A stretch of DNA of 30,841 nucleotides from positions 1-30,841 of the forward strand of contig DGIK01000125.1 in the NCBI GenBank assembly GCA_002393195.1, in the 5' to 3' direction. Below the pieces are notes generated by a model. The model searched no databases, had not been told where the DNA came from, and worked only from the letters and a program-made list of their open reading frames with translations. The position numbers were made by a program, and so were the translations under genes. This document shows positions 23,569 through 30,841 of this stretch, piece after piece (the stretch's first letter is position 1; each line of letters opens with the position of its first letter). This DNA comes from Bacteroidales bacterium UBA3824. Lineage in GTDB: Bacteria > Bacteroidota > Bacteroidia > Bacteroidales > UBA3824.

Positions 23569-26136
23569 TCACTTCTCCACATCCACCAACCTCAGATAGA
23601 AAATGCTTGGAGCCATTGTTCCGTTGTTGGCTTTGAGGGTGAAACGTATTGATTGTTTGGGTTTTCCGTCGGCGTCGAGGAGCATTTCTTCGGGTATCGG
23701 GAACTCCTGATTGAAGAAGCCCGAACTCTCAATAGAGGGATGCGTGGCGGGTGTTACCCAATTCTCTGCGAGCGGCTTGCCGTCGATGTAAATGCTGCAA
23801 CGGCGGTTGCGGTCGTTGTTGGTGAAACGGAGCATCAACGCAATGTTTTTGGTTGGCAGGGGCTGAGTATTGTTGCTGCGGAGATTGGTGAGTGTGAACG
23901 AAACTTCCTGATTGTTAGGAATTTCGCGGTAACTTTCGCTGTTCCAATTGCCCTTTCTGCCAGGGTCGGATGCGTAGATGACGTGTCCAGCCTCGCTCTG
24001 TTGTTCGCCTGCCGCCACAAAATCTATCGTCCTCGCTTCGAGCGCGGCGGCAATGCTATCTGCCTTTACCATAGGACTTTGCGCATATTTTTCTGGCGTC
24101 TGGGCGTACCAATAACAAGAATAGCGGGCGTGTTGGATTTCATAAAACGGTTGCAAAGTGAGCGTGGGCCACTTGCTGCGTCCAACTTCCGACGGCTGAA
24201 TCGTGTATTGCAACTTGCTGACATCCTTGGGGTTGATGCGGCTGAGCAATTTGCCACGGTCGCCAATCAACATCGGTGCAAACGACAGCGACTTCTTGGT
24301 GCCAACTGCGCCCGGCGAGTGTCCCATGCGGCTGTCGTCGGCGTATTCGTTGCGGAGTTTTTCGTAGGGAAGACCGGTCTTTGTGGCTTCCGATTCATTC
24401 TCGGCGGTAGTCTTAGCGGCAAGGAGGATGGGGCCAACCTTAAACGCCACATAATCAGTGTAGTTGGGGCAATCCTCAACCCTCAATGTCATCGGCAGCG
24501 AAACCTTCACAACCTCGCCAGCCTTCCATTTGCGGGTGATTTTTACGTAGCCAGCCTTGCCGTTGTCCTGAATGTTGGATTTTGCCGGTGCTTCCACCTT
24601 GTAACCGCTTGTAACCCAGGACGGACGGCGGATTGCGAGAGTGAATTTGCCGCCCTTGGTGATGCGGATTGTTGTGGCTTGTTCGTAGGGGAAATTGGTG
24701 GTCTGTTCCACGCCAAAACGTTGATTTTCAAGCCTTGACGGTGTAAACAAGTTGACAAAGAGCGTGTCCTTGTCGTGGGTGTAGATGAAATGTCCGTATT
24801 TGCTGTGATTTTCCATGCCTGTGCCAACGCAGCACCACATACCGCTATTTACCTGAGAATAAATGCGATAGCCCTGCGGACGGAGTGTCGTGAAATACAC
24901 ATAACCGCCCGTCTGGGGGTCTTGCGTGGAGAGAATGTGATTCCACATTGCAGCCTCATAAAAATCGGCGTACCTCACGTCGTGGGTGTCGTCAAAGAGG
25001 TTTTCCGAAAGTTTCAACATATTGTTGGTGTTGCAAGATTCGGGGCCTTCGAGGTTGGTCATGTAACTCTCGCAACGGTCGGCGGGCAAGAAATGTTCGC
25101 CCACGGAATTGCCGCCGATGCATACTGTGCGGTGCGTAGCCACGTCGTCCCAAAAATTGAGTACCGAAGCCGCGTAGTCGCCGTGATTGTGGTTAGAATT
25201 GTTGGCGTCCACTTGGTCAATGCGCTCAAAACCAATGTATTTGGGGACTTGGGTGTTGGCGTGTTTGCGGTCGAGAAAAGTCTTGCTGTATGCGCCAGCC
25301 TTGCCCTGCATACCGTCAATCATCTGACGGTGAGAGAATTTCACCGCACCGTCGAGGTACTTCTTGTCGCCAAAAATCTTGTAAGCGTCCGCCAAAGTTT
25401 CATTGACACCGCCGTGCTCCCATCCGAGGATGCCCTGCATCTGTTGATCGTCGAGTTTGGAGACCACATTGATGGTCCAATCGCTCAACCTCCTGAACAA
25501 TTCCTTGCCCAACTCGCTGCCGGCATAGACATACGCATCTCTCAGACCTGCAAGCACTTTGTGTTGACAATAGAACGGCACCATACCGCCAAATTTGCGG
25601 AAAGCGTCGAGTTCGCCCTTGTAAAGTCCGCGCCACATTTCTGTATAAGGCTGACCGCCAATGAAGCCCTCCATACCTTCAGTGTTGCCGTTGTAAGCGT
25701 CCTGACAATCCTTCATGATTTCGAGACAGTAGTTCATACGGTCGAGGCATTTTTGGGCGAGCGGCGCAAGCTCGGCATCGTTTTTCATAGCCGAATACGC
25801 AAGCGCGAGAGCCGTAATGTAATGACCTCCAACGTGTCCCTCCAGCGACCACGAATAATCGCCCCAGTTGCGGAACGACGGATGTTTGGTCAGAAAATCC
25901 TGATACTTGCCGCTGTTCAAATGCGCCTCACGCACAAACGGCGCCATCAGCCTGTCGGCATCATAACGGAGCAAGAGTTCCGCATTGACCTTCATTGCGT
26001 TGCGCATCGGTCCACCCGTCAGAATCACCTCGTTGAGGTCAAAATGCTGCGGATACAGGATGCTCTGCGCGTCGGCAACGCAGCCTCCCGCCATGCAAGC
26101 CGCAACCAATACAGTCTTCAATAACTTGTTTTTCAT
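23569..26136 (-). CDS. GH127/GH146-family glycoside hydrolase (beta-L-arabinofuranosidase-like)
   Basis: An 855-aa secreted enzyme with a signal peptide (LLKTVLVAACMAGGCVADA, cleavage near residue 23; an embedded cysteine in AGGC could also make it a lipoprotein). The (alpha/alpha)6-barrel domain starts near residue 30 (FDLNEVILTGGPMRNAMKVN). The zinc/thiol site is complete: E366 and C368 in EGPESCNTNN and the C435-C436 pair in GMWCCVGTGMENHSKYG. These correspond to the Glu-x-Cys and Cys-Cys residues of HypBA1, in which one cysteine of the pair is the nucleophile. The C-terminal half has beta-sandwich domains (AFKVGPILLAAKTT and on). Expected reaction: retaining release of beta-L-arabinofuranose from plant glycans. 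It is not in a SusCD locus here. It follows the aminotransferase gene by 38 bp. Confidence 0.93.
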   Translation of the reverse strand: MKNKLLKTVLVAACMAGGCVADAQSILYPQHFDLNEVILTGGPMRNAMKVNAELLLRYDADRLMAPFVREAHLNSGKYQDFLTKHPSFRNWGDYSWSLEGHVGGHYITALALAYSAMKNDAELAPLAQKCLDRMNYCLEIMKDCQDAYNGNTEGMEGFIGGQPYTEMWRGLYKGELDAFRKFGGMVPFYCQHKVLAGLRDAYVYAGSELGKELFRRLSDWTINVVSKLDDQQMQGILGWEHGGVNETLADAYKIFGDKKYLDGAVKFSHRQMIDGMQGKAGAYSKTFLDRKHANTQVPKYIGFERIDQVDANNSNHNHGDYAASVLNFWDDVATHRTVCIGGNSVGEHFLPADRCESYMTNLEGPESCNTNNMLKLSENLFDDTHDVRYADFYEAAMWNHILSTQDPQTGGYVYFTTLRPQGYRIYSQVNSGMWCCVGTGMENHSKYGHFIYTHDKDTLFVNLFTPSRLENQRFGVEQTTNFPYEQATTIRITKGGKFTLAIRRPSWVTSGYKVEAPAKSNIQDNGKAGYVKITRKWKAGEVVKVSLPMTLRVEDCPNYTDYVAFKVGPILLAAKTTAENESEATKTGLPYEKLRNEYADDSRMGHSPGAVGTKKSLSFAPMLIGDRGKLLSRINPKDVSKLQYTIQPSEVGRSKWPTLTLQPFYEIQHARYSCYWYAQTPEKYAQSPMVKADSIAAALEARTIDFVAAGEQQSEAGHVIYASDPGRKGNWNSESYREIPNNQEVSFTLTNLRSNNTQPLPTKNIALMLRFTNNDRNRRCSIYIDGKPLAENWVTPATHPSIESSGFFNQEFPIPEEMLLDADGKPKQSIRFTLKANNGTMAPSIFYLRLVDVEK

Positions 26137-26174
26137 TTGTTAAATTTAAGTGTTTGTAGTGTAATATGAATAAT

Positions 26175-27362
26175 TTAAATCTGGTCGAGCGTTTTGCCAA
26201 GCAAGTCTACCGCCTCCTCAATTTGCTCATTTTCAATGATAAGCGGCGGCGTGAATCGAAAACAATGGTCCTTGAAAATGAACAAATCCATCAAAATGCC
26301 GTTCTCGATGCACTTATGAAGGAATTTGAACATATCAATATTTTCATCGACCTCGGCGGCGCGAAAAAGTCCGAGCCCCCACGTGCGCTTCACTTTGGGA
26401 TGTTTAGCCATCAATTGCTCAAAATAGTCGCCCTTTGCATTGGCTTTTTCGGCGAGATTTTCGTCGATGATTACATTGAGACTCGCCAAACCAGCCGCCG
26501 CGCTCACGGGATGACCGCCAAAAGTTGTGATGTGTCCGAGTGGCGGCGTGCAGAGATCCTGCATGATATTTTTGTTGGCGACGAAAGCACCGATTGGCAT
26601 ACCGCCGCCCATTCCCTTGGCAAAATTCACGATGTCGGGCACAACGTCAAAATGTTGAAAACCAAACATTTTGCCCGTGCGACCAAATCCCATCTGCACC
26701 TCGTCAAAAATGAGCAACGCGCCAGTTTCGGTGCATTTTTTTCTCAATGCCAACACCCATTCCTTGTCGGGAATCACAAGTCCGCCCTCGCTCTGAATCG
26801 CTTCCGTAATCACACAGGCGGTCTGTTCTGTGATTTGGGAGAGGTCATCCATGTTGTTGAAATTCAGCCTCTTGACATCTTCCAACAGCGGTTTGTAAGC
26901 CTGATTGTATTCATCTGCGCCCCAAATGCTCATCGCTCCAATCGTGGAGCCGTGGTAAGCGTTTTTGAAAGAAATGATTTCCTTTCTGCCAGTATGACGC
27001 TTGGCGAGTTTAAGAGACCCGTCCGTAGCCTCCGAGCCGCTGTTAACGAAGAAAACATTGTTCAGCTCCGGCGGCAACACTTCCGTAAGTCGCTTTGCAA
27101 AAAGCACTTGCGGACTTTGCACGATTTCACCATAGACAGTGAGGTGCAAATATTTGTCAATCTGATTTTTGATGGCTTTCACGACTTCGGGATGCCTGTG
27201 TCCAACATTGGAGACCGACACGCCCGACACCACGTCGATGATGCGGCTGCCGTCGGGACGATACATATAGATGCCCTCGGCGCGTTCCACCTCCGCCAAA
27301 AGCGGTGTAAACGACGTCTGCGCCACGTGGCTGAGGAAAAGCTGACGGTTAGTTGCTAACAT
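26175..27362 (-). CDS. Class III PLP-dependent aminotransferase
   Basis: A 395-aa aminotransferase of class III (acetylornithine/ornithine aminotransferase superfamily). Visible signatures: VSGVSVSNVGHRHPEV near residue 46, VNSGSEATDGSLKLAKRHTG near residue 106, LIFDEVQMGFGRTGKMFG, and the Schiff-base lysine K249 in NFAKGMGGGMPIGA. ITTFGGHPVSAAAGLASL follows. It is close to the Bacteroidales aspartate-aminotransferase-family group whose substrate is not certain. No arginine biosynthesis genes are adjacent, so an ArgD role is not supported here. It has a near-consensus promoter and the glycosidase gene lies 38 bp downstream, with no terminator between. Confidence 0.92.
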   Translation of the reverse strand: MLATNRQLFLSHVAQTSFTPLLAEVERAEGIYMYRPDGSRIIDVVSGVSVSNVGHRHPEVVKAIKNQIDKYLHLTVYGEIVQSPQVLFAKRLTEVLPPELNNVFFVNSGSEATDGSLKLAKRHTGRKEIISFKNAYHGSTIGAMSIWGADEYNQAYKPLLEDVKRLNFNNMDDLSQITEQTACVITEAIQSEGGLVIPDKEWVLALRKKCTETGALLIFDEVQMGFGRTGKMFGFQHFDVVPDIVNFAKGMGGGMPIGAFVANKNIMQDLCTPPLGHITTFGGHPVSAAAGLASLNVIIDENLAEKANAKGDYFEQLMAKHPKVKRTWGLGLFRAAEVDENIDMFKFLHKCIENGILMDLFIFKDHCFRFTPPLIIENEQIEEAVDLLGKTLDQI

Positions 27363-27415
27363 ATTGATTTATAACTAATGTTATTGTTGTTATTCTTACA
27401 ATTATTTTCGATTTG

Positions 27416-27446
27416 CAAAGTAACAAATAAAAAACGACATATCAAA
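27416..27446 (-). promoter_or_regulatory. Promoter of the aminotransferase-glycosidase unit
   Basis: On the minus strand TTTG (27443-27446), a 19-nt spacer and TTACTTTG (27416-27423, one mismatch to TAnnTTTG), 54 bp before the ATG at 27362. Confidence 0.65.
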
Positions 27447-27533
27447 AAAAGATTTCAATAATAAAAAACATAAGTTGTAACGCACTGACAATCAAGAATG
27501 AAAATTTTTTTTAAAAAAAATATGTCTAAAAAT

Positions 27534-27564
27534 TTTGTAGGAATCCAAAAACTATCTACCTTTG
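27534..27564 (+). promoter_or_regulatory. Promoter of the tRNA pair
   Basis: TTTG at 27534-27537, a 19-nt spacer and TACCTTTG at 27557-27564, a full consensus match, 20 bp before the first tRNA base. Confidence 0.82.
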
Positions 27565-27583
27565 CAGCGCAAAACAAAACAAT

Positions 27584-27668
27584 GGAGAGATGGCCGAGTG
27601 GTTTATGGCACCGGTCTTGAAAACCGACGAGGGTAACACCTCCGGGGGTTCGAATCCCTCTCTCTCCG
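27584..27668 (+). tRNA. tRNA-Ser (anticodon TGA)
   Basis: An 85-nt class II tRNA. The acceptor arm GGAGAGA (27584-27590) pairs with TCTCTCC (27661-27667), with G at 27668 as discriminator. The anticodon loop CTTGAAA places TGA at 27618-27620. A variable arm is present (about GAGGGTAACACCTC) and the T loop is TTCGAAT. CCA is not encoded. A T-run follows at 27670. Confidence 0.95.
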
Positions 27669-27702
27669 CTTTTTTTATGTACCTACCTTTCGGAAAAACA
27701 TT

Positions 27703-27777
27703 CGGGGCATAGCGCAGTCCGGTTAGCGTATCTGCTTTGGGAGCAGAGGGTCGTGAGTTCGAATCTCACTGCCCCGA
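27703..27777 (+). tRNA. tRNA-Pro (anticodon TGG)
   Basis: A 75-nt tRNA. The acceptor arm CGGGGCA (27703-27709) pairs with TGCCCCG (27770-27776), with A at 27777 as discriminator. The anticodon arm TCTGC-TTTGGGA-GCAGA places TGG at 27738-27740. The T loop is TTCGAAT. CCA is not encoded. It lies 34 bp after tRNA-Ser and is probably co-transcribed. A T-run follows directly. Confidence 0.95.
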
Positions 27778-27781
27778 CTTT

Positions 27782-28234
27782 TTAAAGTGGCATATCCTCA
27801 GGAACAACTTCAGGAACAAATCCATCGGAACTAAAATACAATTTTGCAACTATCGCCAACGCAATTGCAAGACGTGCAACAAGTTCCAAATGTGAATATC
27901 TTTCACCGAACCATTTGAACAAGACCGTATTAACATTCTGATTGACTGACGACGGAACGCCTCTAAGCGGTTTTTCTCCATGCGGGTCATACGCCGGCGG
28001 CGTCATTTTTGGGTCTTTATCCTTGTCCTTGTTTATATTAAAAAGATGGTAAAACAAAATTGCAACACCAGGCAAACCGCTTACCATGAGCATTACACTC
28101 GCTCCCGGATAGTGTTGAATCCTGAATAAAATTCCCATCGACATAATCGAGAAAACCAATGTTTGAGATGTCGCTACTGACGAAACGCCTACTCCCTGAC
28201 GCCTACATTGGCAGCGCACCCATCTCCGGCACAT
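27782..28234 (-). CDS. GldL-like small membrane protein (start uncertain)
   Basis: A hydrophobic protein of up to 150 residues. The segment GILFRIQHYPGASVMLMVSG is like the N-terminal membrane part of GldL, which in gliding Bacteroidota forms the T9SS motor (motif LFK-x-H/M-x-PGA). The long soluble C-terminal part of GldL is absent; instead there is a short lysine/aspartate-rich loop and a last TM segment near residues 118-135. True start is unclear: the longest form begins with an arginine/cysteine-rich run (MCRRWVRCQC), and TTG 28159 or ATG 28144 would cut into the first TM. No promoter is recognised upstream. The stop is 4 bp from tRNA-Pro. Confidence 0.65.
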   Translation of the reverse strand: MCRRWVRCQCRRQGVGVSSVATSQTLVFSIMSMGILFRIQHYPGASVMLMVSGLPGVAILFYHLFNINKDKDKDPKMTPPAYDPHGEKPLRGVPSSVNQNVNTVLFKWFGERYSHLELVARLAIALAIVAKLYFSSDGFVPEVVPEDMPL

Positions 28235-28300
28235 CCGCCGAATCCGAAAAAAAAATCCAAAATTTCAAAGAAAAAAATTGGCAAAATGGATTTAATGATG

Positions 28301-28308
28301 TAACTTTG
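28301..28308 (+). promoter_or_regulatory. Putative -7 element of the 75-aa gene
   Basis: TAACTTTG at 28301-28308 fits the -7 consensus, and TTGG 19 nt upstream is a weak -33. The start codon at 28331 is 22 bp downstream. Confidence 0.5.
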
Positions 28309-28330
28309 GAGCAATTAGATAACATCATAA

Positions 28331-28558
28331 ATGACATCCAAAATGGCAGAATCGAAACAGACACAGGCAGAAGACTTAGGCGAATTGCAAGCCAATCCTC
28401 ACGCATTCAATTGCCACGAACTGACAACGGAAGAATGGTTGGAAATAATTACCGACCCAGAAGTGAGAGCGTCCCTCTTATCGCCGCCCAAATCTGCGGA
28501 GGAAGTAGCGGAGCGGCTTATAAAGTCCCACACAGCTACTACAGAGAAAATTGTTTAG
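28331..28558 (+). CDS. Small acidic protein of unknown function
   Basis: 75 residues from ATG 28331 (or 71 from ATG 28343). Acidic and probably helical: AESKQTQAEDLGELQANPHA, then FNCHELTTEEWLEIITDPEV, then SLLSPPKSAEEVAERLIKSH. No family is recognised and there is no signal or TM segment. A -7 element just upstream supports it over the overlapping +1-offset frame that spans 28159-28578. Its nearest gene is the divergent GldL-like membrane protein, with which it may share a control region. Moderate confidence that it is a real gene. Confidence 0.5.
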   Translation: MTSKMAESKQTQAEDLGELQANPHAFNCHELTTEEWLEIITDPEVRASLLSPPKSAEEVAERLIKSHTATTEKIV

Positions 28559-28589
28559 CTGAATGGGCAAAGCACTGAGGAATGGGAAA

Positions 28590-28638
28590 TGTAGGGGCGT
28601 AACTCGTTTACGCTCCGCAAACAAATTTCGCCCCTGCA
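28590..28638 (-). terminator. Hairpin downstream of the thioredoxin gene
   Basis: TGTAGGGGCG (28590-28599) pairs with CGCCCCTGCA (28629-28638), ten bp with one G-U, around a 29-nt loop. It starts 7 bp after the TlpA-like stop on the minus strand. No clear T-run follows, so it may be a terminator or a small palindromic element. The GTAGGGGCG core recalls dispersed repeats in related genomes (from memory, unverified). Confidence 0.5.
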
Positions 28639-28644
28639 ATGCGG

Positions 28645-29676
28645 TTATTTCCCCTCGCCGAAAATTTCTTCGAGTTTCATTCTAATAGAAGTACCGTGAA
28701 GCCAACGCGCCAAAATAGTGCCGTCGGGGGCAAAAAGCATTATTTCAGGAATGGCGTTGATGCCGTAGAGGTCGGTGGCGATGCTTTGCGCATTGATAAT
28801 CTGCGGATAAAGCGGGTTGTCTTTGCTGATGGCTTTGAGAGTGGCTTCGGGTTTGTCCCACACGGCAATACCAACTACCTGCAAACCTTTTGAGTGATAC
28901 TTTTCGTATGCTTCATTGAGGTTGGGAATCTCCATACGACAAGCACCGCACCACGATGCCCAAAAATCAACAAGAACATATTGTCCGCGCCCCACGTAAT
29001 CGCTCAGACGTGTTGTCTTGCCGTCATACTCCACAGCAAAATCCTTGAACATCGTGCCAATTTGAGTGGTAAGTTGAGTTTCAAACCTTCGCCTTTCATT
29101 TTGGATTACAGTAAGATCTCTCCATTTTTTGGCAAGTGCGTCGATGTATTCGATACCACGCTGATAACTACCAACGTGATTTGCAAAATCGCACTCCAAT
29201 TGCAATCCCAACGGGTCGTCTGCGTGTTTTTGCAAAACAGGGAATACAATACTGTCGATTTTTGCCGTCAATTCGCCTTTGCTGAGGTTGAGTTCGTCGA
29301 GTTTAATCACCTCAATATACACACGTGTAGATTCGTCGTTCAGGGGAGTACCCGTAAAAAATACTTCTTCAAGTTCCTGATTATAACCGGCTACAATAGT
29401 TCCTGATTCCACTAACGGCTGATACTGTATGGTATTGTCTGCACTAATCATAATCGCAAAAAACATACTGTCAGCAACAGCGTCGTGAGGAATGATTTTG
29501 CCGTTTTTTACCTGAATCGTATCAACGACAGTCATCTCAAAATTGTTCTGATTTATCAAATAGAACGGTTGCGTTATACCCGCATCACCCAAATCGCCTT
29601 CGAAGCGATAATGGATTTGTCCCTGCGCCGCCATTGCAACAACGGCGAAAAGAATGGTCAGAAAGAAGTGTTTCAT
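28645..29676 (-). CDS. TlpA-like thioredoxin-fold protein with DUF4369-like N-terminus
   Basis: A 343-aa exported protein with a signal peptide (FFLTILFAVVAMAAQG, cleavage near residue 19). Residues about 20-115 (IHYRFEGDLGDAGITQPFYL and on) resemble the DUF4369 beta domain common in Bacteroidales disulfide proteins. A helical linker lies at about 120-205. The C-terminal TlpA/AhpC-like thioredoxin domain has VLVDFWASWCGACRMEIPNL, with the active-site pair C243 and C246 (CGAC), and a cis-proline near AIPEIMLFAPDG. It is expected to reduce disulfides in the periplasm. It is the only gene of its unit, with a full-consensus promoter. Confidence 0.92.
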   Translation of the reverse strand: MKHFFLTILFAVVAMAAQGQIHYRFEGDLGDAGITQPFYLINQNNFEMTVVDTIQVKNGKIIPHDAVADSMFFAIMISADNTIQYQPLVESGTIVAGYNQELEEVFFTGTPLNDESTRVYIEVIKLDELNLSKGELTAKIDSIVFPVLQKHADDPLGLQLECDFANHVGSYQRGIEYIDALAKKWRDLTVIQNERRRFETQLTTQIGTMFKDFAVEYDGKTTRLSDYVGRGQYVLVDFWASWCGACRMEIPNLNEAYEKYHSKGLQVVGIAVWDKPEATLKAISKDNPLYPQIINAQSIATDLYGINAIPEIMLFAPDGTILARWLHGTSIRMKLEEIFGEGK

Positions 29677-29704
29677 ATTGTAAGAGTTTAGTTTTTTATC
29701 GGCG

Positions 29705-29736
29705 CAAAGATAATGAAGTTTTTGGAAATAGGCAAA
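29705..29736 (-). promoter_or_regulatory. Promoter of the TlpA-like gene
   Basis: On the minus strand TTTG (29733-29736), a 20-nt spacer and TATCTTTG (29705-29712), a full consensus match, 28 bp before the ATG at 29676. Confidence 0.82.
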
Positions 29737-29768
29737 TAATTATTTTTGCAATTATCAAAAAAATGTAC

Positions 29769-30716
29769 CTAAAACACAAAATTCACCGCCGCCGCAAACT
29801 GAAAACCTCGTAAATATAAATTATCAGTAAAAGGAAGCATATAAGTCATTTTTGTGTCGATGAGCATAAAATTGTTTTTAAACAATTCAATGCCAATGGC
29901 AGGGCTTACGTAAAAGTTTTTGAGCGAACTCTTTTTGCCTGAATACATCAAATAGCCGATATTGTAACCTGAATACAAATTGAGGAACTTCCTTCCGCCG
30001 CGACCCAAATGACGTGAATAGAAATCCTGTCCAAAACTGAAATTGAAAATATCGGAATACATTAGCGTATCGTTTTGCGGCACTTCATCAGCCTTAAACG
30101 CGCCAACGGTTATGTACGATTTGCCCTTGGTGAACAGATATTTCAACATATATCCGTAATACAAATCAGCCGAAATGCCTTCCTTGGAATTTTCGGGCTT
30201 AAAAACGCTAAATTCAAATCCCGGCATATTCACAAACCTAATTTTCATTGAGGCACTTGGAGTTGTAGGCTCACGCATCAATCTAATGTCAAGTACTACG
30301 GTTCCGTTTTTAGACTCCAATTCGCGTATTTCGTTTTGATATTCGCGGATTCTGTCCTCATCATCTGAATAACGGTCTTCCAAACGGATTTTTTCCTGCG
30401 GAATGTATCGAGTGGTTTCTTTCAACTTGATTGTTTGACATTTCCATTCATCCAACTTGGTTTTAAGGTCGGCAAATTGCGATTTCTTCATCACCAAGGT
30501 ATAGGTTATCACAAAATAATCCTTAGTTTTTTCTTCAATTCTCACGCAATTTTGCTCCACGAATTGTTCAAATTGAGGCGACACCTTTTCAAAATTCGGC
30601 GTATAAGTTTCCACAGTAGCATCGATAAACGTGCTGTCGGCTCTGTCTTGTGCAACCGCACTATTTGCTAACATTACCAAAGCACAAAGGCATATCACTA
30701 ATAGGTTTGTTTTCAT
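29769..30716 (-). CDS. Secreted protein with probable outer-membrane C-terminus
   Basis: 315 residues from the ATG at 30716 (the frame extends 20 codons upstream, across the promoter, so that start is rejected). A signal peptide (NLLVICLCALVMLANSAVA) ends before QDRADS. Residues about 35-135 form a mixed helix/strand domain with a charged coiled-coil run (YSDDEDRIREYQNEIRELES) and TVVLDIRLMRE, loosely like DUF4349. From about residue 140 to the end there are alternating strands (NLYSGYNIGYLMYSGKKSSL, GIELFKNNFMLIDTKMTYML) and a final phenylalanine in AAAVNFVF, as in outer-membrane beta-barrels. Family and function are not known. It is monocistronic. Confidence 0.8.
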   Translation of the reverse strand: MKTNLLVICLCALVMLANSAVAQDRADSTFIDATVETYTPNFEKVSPQFEQFVEQNCVRIEEKTKDYFVITYTLVMKKSQFADLKTKLDEWKCQTIKLKETTRYIPQEKIRLEDRYSDDEDRIREYQNEIRELESKNGTVVLDIRLMREPTTPSASMKIRFVNMPGFEFSVFKPENSKEGISADLYYGYMLKYLFTKGKSYITVGAFKADEVPQNDTLMYSDIFNFSFGQDFYSRHLGRGGRKFLNLYSGYNIGYLMYSGKKSSLKNFYVSPAIGIELFKNNFMLIDTKMTYMLPFTDNLYLRGFQFAAAVNFVF

Positions 30717-30745
30717 AGCAAAAGTTTTTAAATAATTCCCTTTTG

Positions 30746-30777
30746 CAAAGATAACAACGATTTTTTGCACTATCAAA
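30746..30777 (-). promoter_or_regulatory. Promoter of the last gene
   Basis: On the minus strand TTTG (30774-30777), a 20-nt spacer and TATCTTTG (30746-30753), a full consensus match, 29 bp before the ATG at 30716. The remaining bases to 30841 are AT-rich and show nothing else. Confidence 0.82.
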
Positions 30778-30841
30778 TTTATTTTTGTAATACTAATAAA
30801 AATTGCAAAAATTCTTTTTATGTTAAGAAGGGTTGCTTATT

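Noticed and set aside
24775..26124. Long plus-strand open frame of 449 codons opposite the glycosidase gene
   Set aside because: Antisense shadow of a gene with a complete catalytic site; no start context or domain supports it. The same applies to 26166-27359 and 23653-24738.
27584..27790. tRNA 3' ends as an attachment site of an integrated element
   Set aside because: No second copy of the tRNA 3' sequence and no integrase gene is seen in the window.
1..30841. CRISPR arrays, insertion sequences, rRNA genes
   Set aside because: No regularly spaced direct repeats with unique spacers, no transposase-like frames and no rRNA-like sequence were found. The tandem array at 23477-23532 has no spacers.

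Overview
The window looks like a chromosomal segment of a Bacteroidales bacterium (phylum Bacteroidota). The evidence is convergent. There are at least ten promoters of the Bacteroidetes type (TTTG at -33, a 19-21 nt spacer, TAnnTTTG at -7). There are lipoproteins of fimbrillin type with InlB-like B-repeats, a eukaryote-like GT3 glycogen synthase, a BspA-like leucine-rich-repeat/WG-repeat surface protein, a DUF4369-like/TlpA thioredoxin, a GH127/GH146 enzyme with signal peptide and a GldL-like membrane protein. Shine-Dalgarno sequences are weak or absent. I do not assign a genus.

Layout. 1-4196: the 3' end of an operon of secreted proteins with InlB-like repeats, including two paralogous fimbrillin-like lipoproteins, closed by a strong terminator. 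4284-7090: promoter, GT3 glycogen synthase and a DUF3108 protein as a two-gene operon. 7126-8691 (minus): an AAA-ATPase/PD-(D/E)XK protein. 8743-15474: a visibly AT-richer accessory stretch with a 124-nt hairpin leader, a mini HTH protein, a two-TM protein with an internal duplication, a 1382-aa BspA/WG-repeat secreted protein and a stand-alone ABC-type AAA ATPase. 15449-17214 (minus): YolD-like protein and Y-family DNA polymerase, overlapping by 4 bp. 17237-20936 (minus): core genes dnaA, a metallophosphoesterase, xseA and a divIC/ftsB-like gene. The last three form a tight operon read in the order divIC, xseA, phosphoesterase, with dnaA downstream under its own probable promoter.

21017-22487: an HMGL-like aldolase, then a promoter with a short terminator-like leader ahead of an 83-aa orphan protein. 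22492-27446 (minus): a lipoprotein, a run of eight 7-bp tandem repeats, a GH127 family beta-L-arabinofuranosidase-like enzyme and a class III aminotransferase upstream of it, probably co-transcribed. 27534-27777: one promoter driving tRNA-Ser(TGA) and tRNA-Pro(TGG). 27782-28558: a GldL-like small membrane protein (minus) and a 75-aa acidic protein (plus), divergent. 28590-30777 (minus): a TlpA-like thioredoxin protein and a secreted protein with a probable outer-membrane C-terminus, each with its own near-consensus promoter.

Most of the window is housekeeping or surface-protein content. The parts that ordinary annotation explains least are the structured leader plus mini HTH gene at 8.7-9.4 kb, the accessory stretch that follows it, the terminator-like leader at 22.1 kb, and the YolD/Y-family polymerase pair (an arrangement best known from Firmicutes) placed next to dnaA.
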